DNA of 64,000 bases from Aspidiotus rigidus (Eukaryota; Arthropoda; Insecta; Hemiptera; Diaspididae). This document shows, one piece after another, positions 63,536 through 64,000 of this stretch. The DNA lies in contig JAVHKY010000054.1 in assembly GCA_035079385.1 (NCBI GenBank), positions 10,455,501-10,519,500 of the forward strand, in the 5' to 3' direction. The notes beneath the pieces were generated by a model. It did not search any database, was not told the DNA's origin, and was given only the letters and a program-made list of their open reading frames with translations. The translations under genes were made by a program, and so were the position numbers. Every line of letters begins with the position of its first letter. The first letter of the stretch is position 1.

Positions 63536-64000
63536 AATGTCGTAATGCTGCCCGCCGCAGACATTCTCTTCACCTATTCCTGTCGGGCTATGCTCGCGAC
63601 TCTCAAACTTAATTCCTGGCGACTCGCGCCCCTCGCATGCAAAGAAATCGTCATAGTCGTCCTCATTCTCATTCTCATTCTCGAGCTCGTTCCCAGAAAG
63701 AAACCCGGGCGCGTCTGTCTGATCTCCTTCGAGAGGGTCAGTATCATCCTCGTGCTGAAGTGGCTCTATCTCTACCCTCTCGACTGCAGCATTCCTCAAC
63801 CGACATTGCATTCCAAGATAGGCGGACATAGCGACTAACACCTCCGGAGTCGGGGGAGAGTGGATGTATGTGAGTTTACTGACCACATTGGTTTGCATCC
63901 TCACTTCGTCGTTGTTATATCGCAATACCTCCACTCGACCGACCCTTTCGTGCCCCTCGACTATTTCCGCCATCTCGTTCAACATGTCGATGTCGGATCT
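63464..64000 (-). CDS. ORF upstream of Gag, partial, unknown function
   Basis: The frame is open from the right edge to a stop at 63464, giving at least 178 codons. The first visible Met is at 63985, but the true start may lie outside. The N-terminal visible part is mixed alpha/beta-like (VEVLRYNNDEVRMQTNVVSK). The middle is strongly acidic (ELENENENEDDYDDFFACEG). I recognise no domain. It lies on the same strand, just upstream of Gag. An extra ORF in this place is known from plant Ogre/Tat-type giant gypsy elements, but no homology is claimed. The alternative is that it is the end of an adjacent tandem element. Confidence 0.6.
   Translation of the reverse strand, partial: RSDIDMLNEMAEIVEGHERVGRVEVLRYNNDEVRMQTNVVSKLTYIHSPPTPEVLVAMSAYLGMQCRLRNAAVERVEIEPLQHEDDTDPLEGDQTDAPGFLSGNELENENENEDDYDDFFACEGRESPGIKFESREHSPTGIGEENVCGGQHYDISVAVYLVPFQSSSSEEGSHAPEP

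Larger units (their letters stand above)
53227..64000 (-). mobile_element. Large Ty3/gypsy-type LTR retrotransposon, runs off right edge
   Basis: The visible minus-strand order is an upstream ORF (from beyond 64000 to 63464), leader, Gag, frameshift site, Pol, a 2-kb 3' region, polypurine tract and 3' LTR. More than 10.7 kb is present without the 5' LTR, so it is a large element. The long open Pol and clean frameshift signal indicate a young or recently active copy. It is inserted in a PLE-A copy at 53226/53227. Confidence 0.9.

Overview
The window is a transposon-dense stretch of a metazoan nuclear genome, probably from an arthropod, although the sequence cannot settle the taxon. It is AT-rich, full of nested retroelements, MITE-like inverted repeats, microsatellites and minisatellites, and has one intact nuclear tRNA-Arg(ACG). 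I see no bacterial operon and no complete host protein gene. One spliced host-type exon is a candidate (27314-27543).

Layout. 1-4078: no recognisable gene. 4079-10960: a nested patch with a KRBA2-like integrase-tail pseudogene, shredded 3' ends of a LINE with an RNase H domain, and a 477-bp foldback insertion carrying hammerhead-ribozyme cores. 11468-13164 and possibly beyond 19170: broken Ty3/gypsy pieces. 13177-19157: a head-to-head Penelope-like element (PLE family A) flanked by a 12-bp target duplication, itself split by a second PLE (family B, 14778-17399) with a 13-bp duplication. 21700-25620: minisatellites and inverted repeats. About 25990-26812: a diverged PLE-like remnant. 29883-29955: tRNA-Arg. 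30565-31294: two MITEs. 32374-33073: a 700-bp MULE derivative. 35490-37080: higher-order minisatellite. 37290-40520: a Jockey-like LINE (minus) interrupted by a 176-bp hammerhead-like insertion with a 13-bp target duplication. 40650-41085: a TA-flanked MITE whose unoccupied paralogous site lies near 46.7 kb. 47121-48500: a 684-bp tandem duplication. 51373-53226: a second head-to-head PLE-A locus, broken at 53227 by a large Ty3/gypsy element that runs off the right edge.

The Ty3/gypsy element (minus strand) is the most intact and unusual object. It has a 1546-bp 3' LTR, a polypurine tract, an uninterrupted Pol frame of more than 1600 codons, a Gag frame, and an extra ORF upstream of Gag. Gag and Pol are joined by a textbook -1 frameshift signal (GGGAAAC, 8-nt spacer, 11-bp stem). 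Pol reads in order: SGNH-hydrolase-like domain, protease, RT, a Ty3-type RNase H that has lost catalytic acids, integrase zinc finger and DDE core, a second RNase H with all catalytic residues, and the integrase SH3-like tail. The new RNase H therefore sits inside the integrase.

A second theme links the PLEs to two short elements. The two full PLE insertions and the two hammerhead-bearing elements have 12-13-bp target duplications and inverted arms, and three of them show a 32-39-bp tail present on only one arm. This suggests small ribozyme-bearing passengers mobilised by Penelope machinery.
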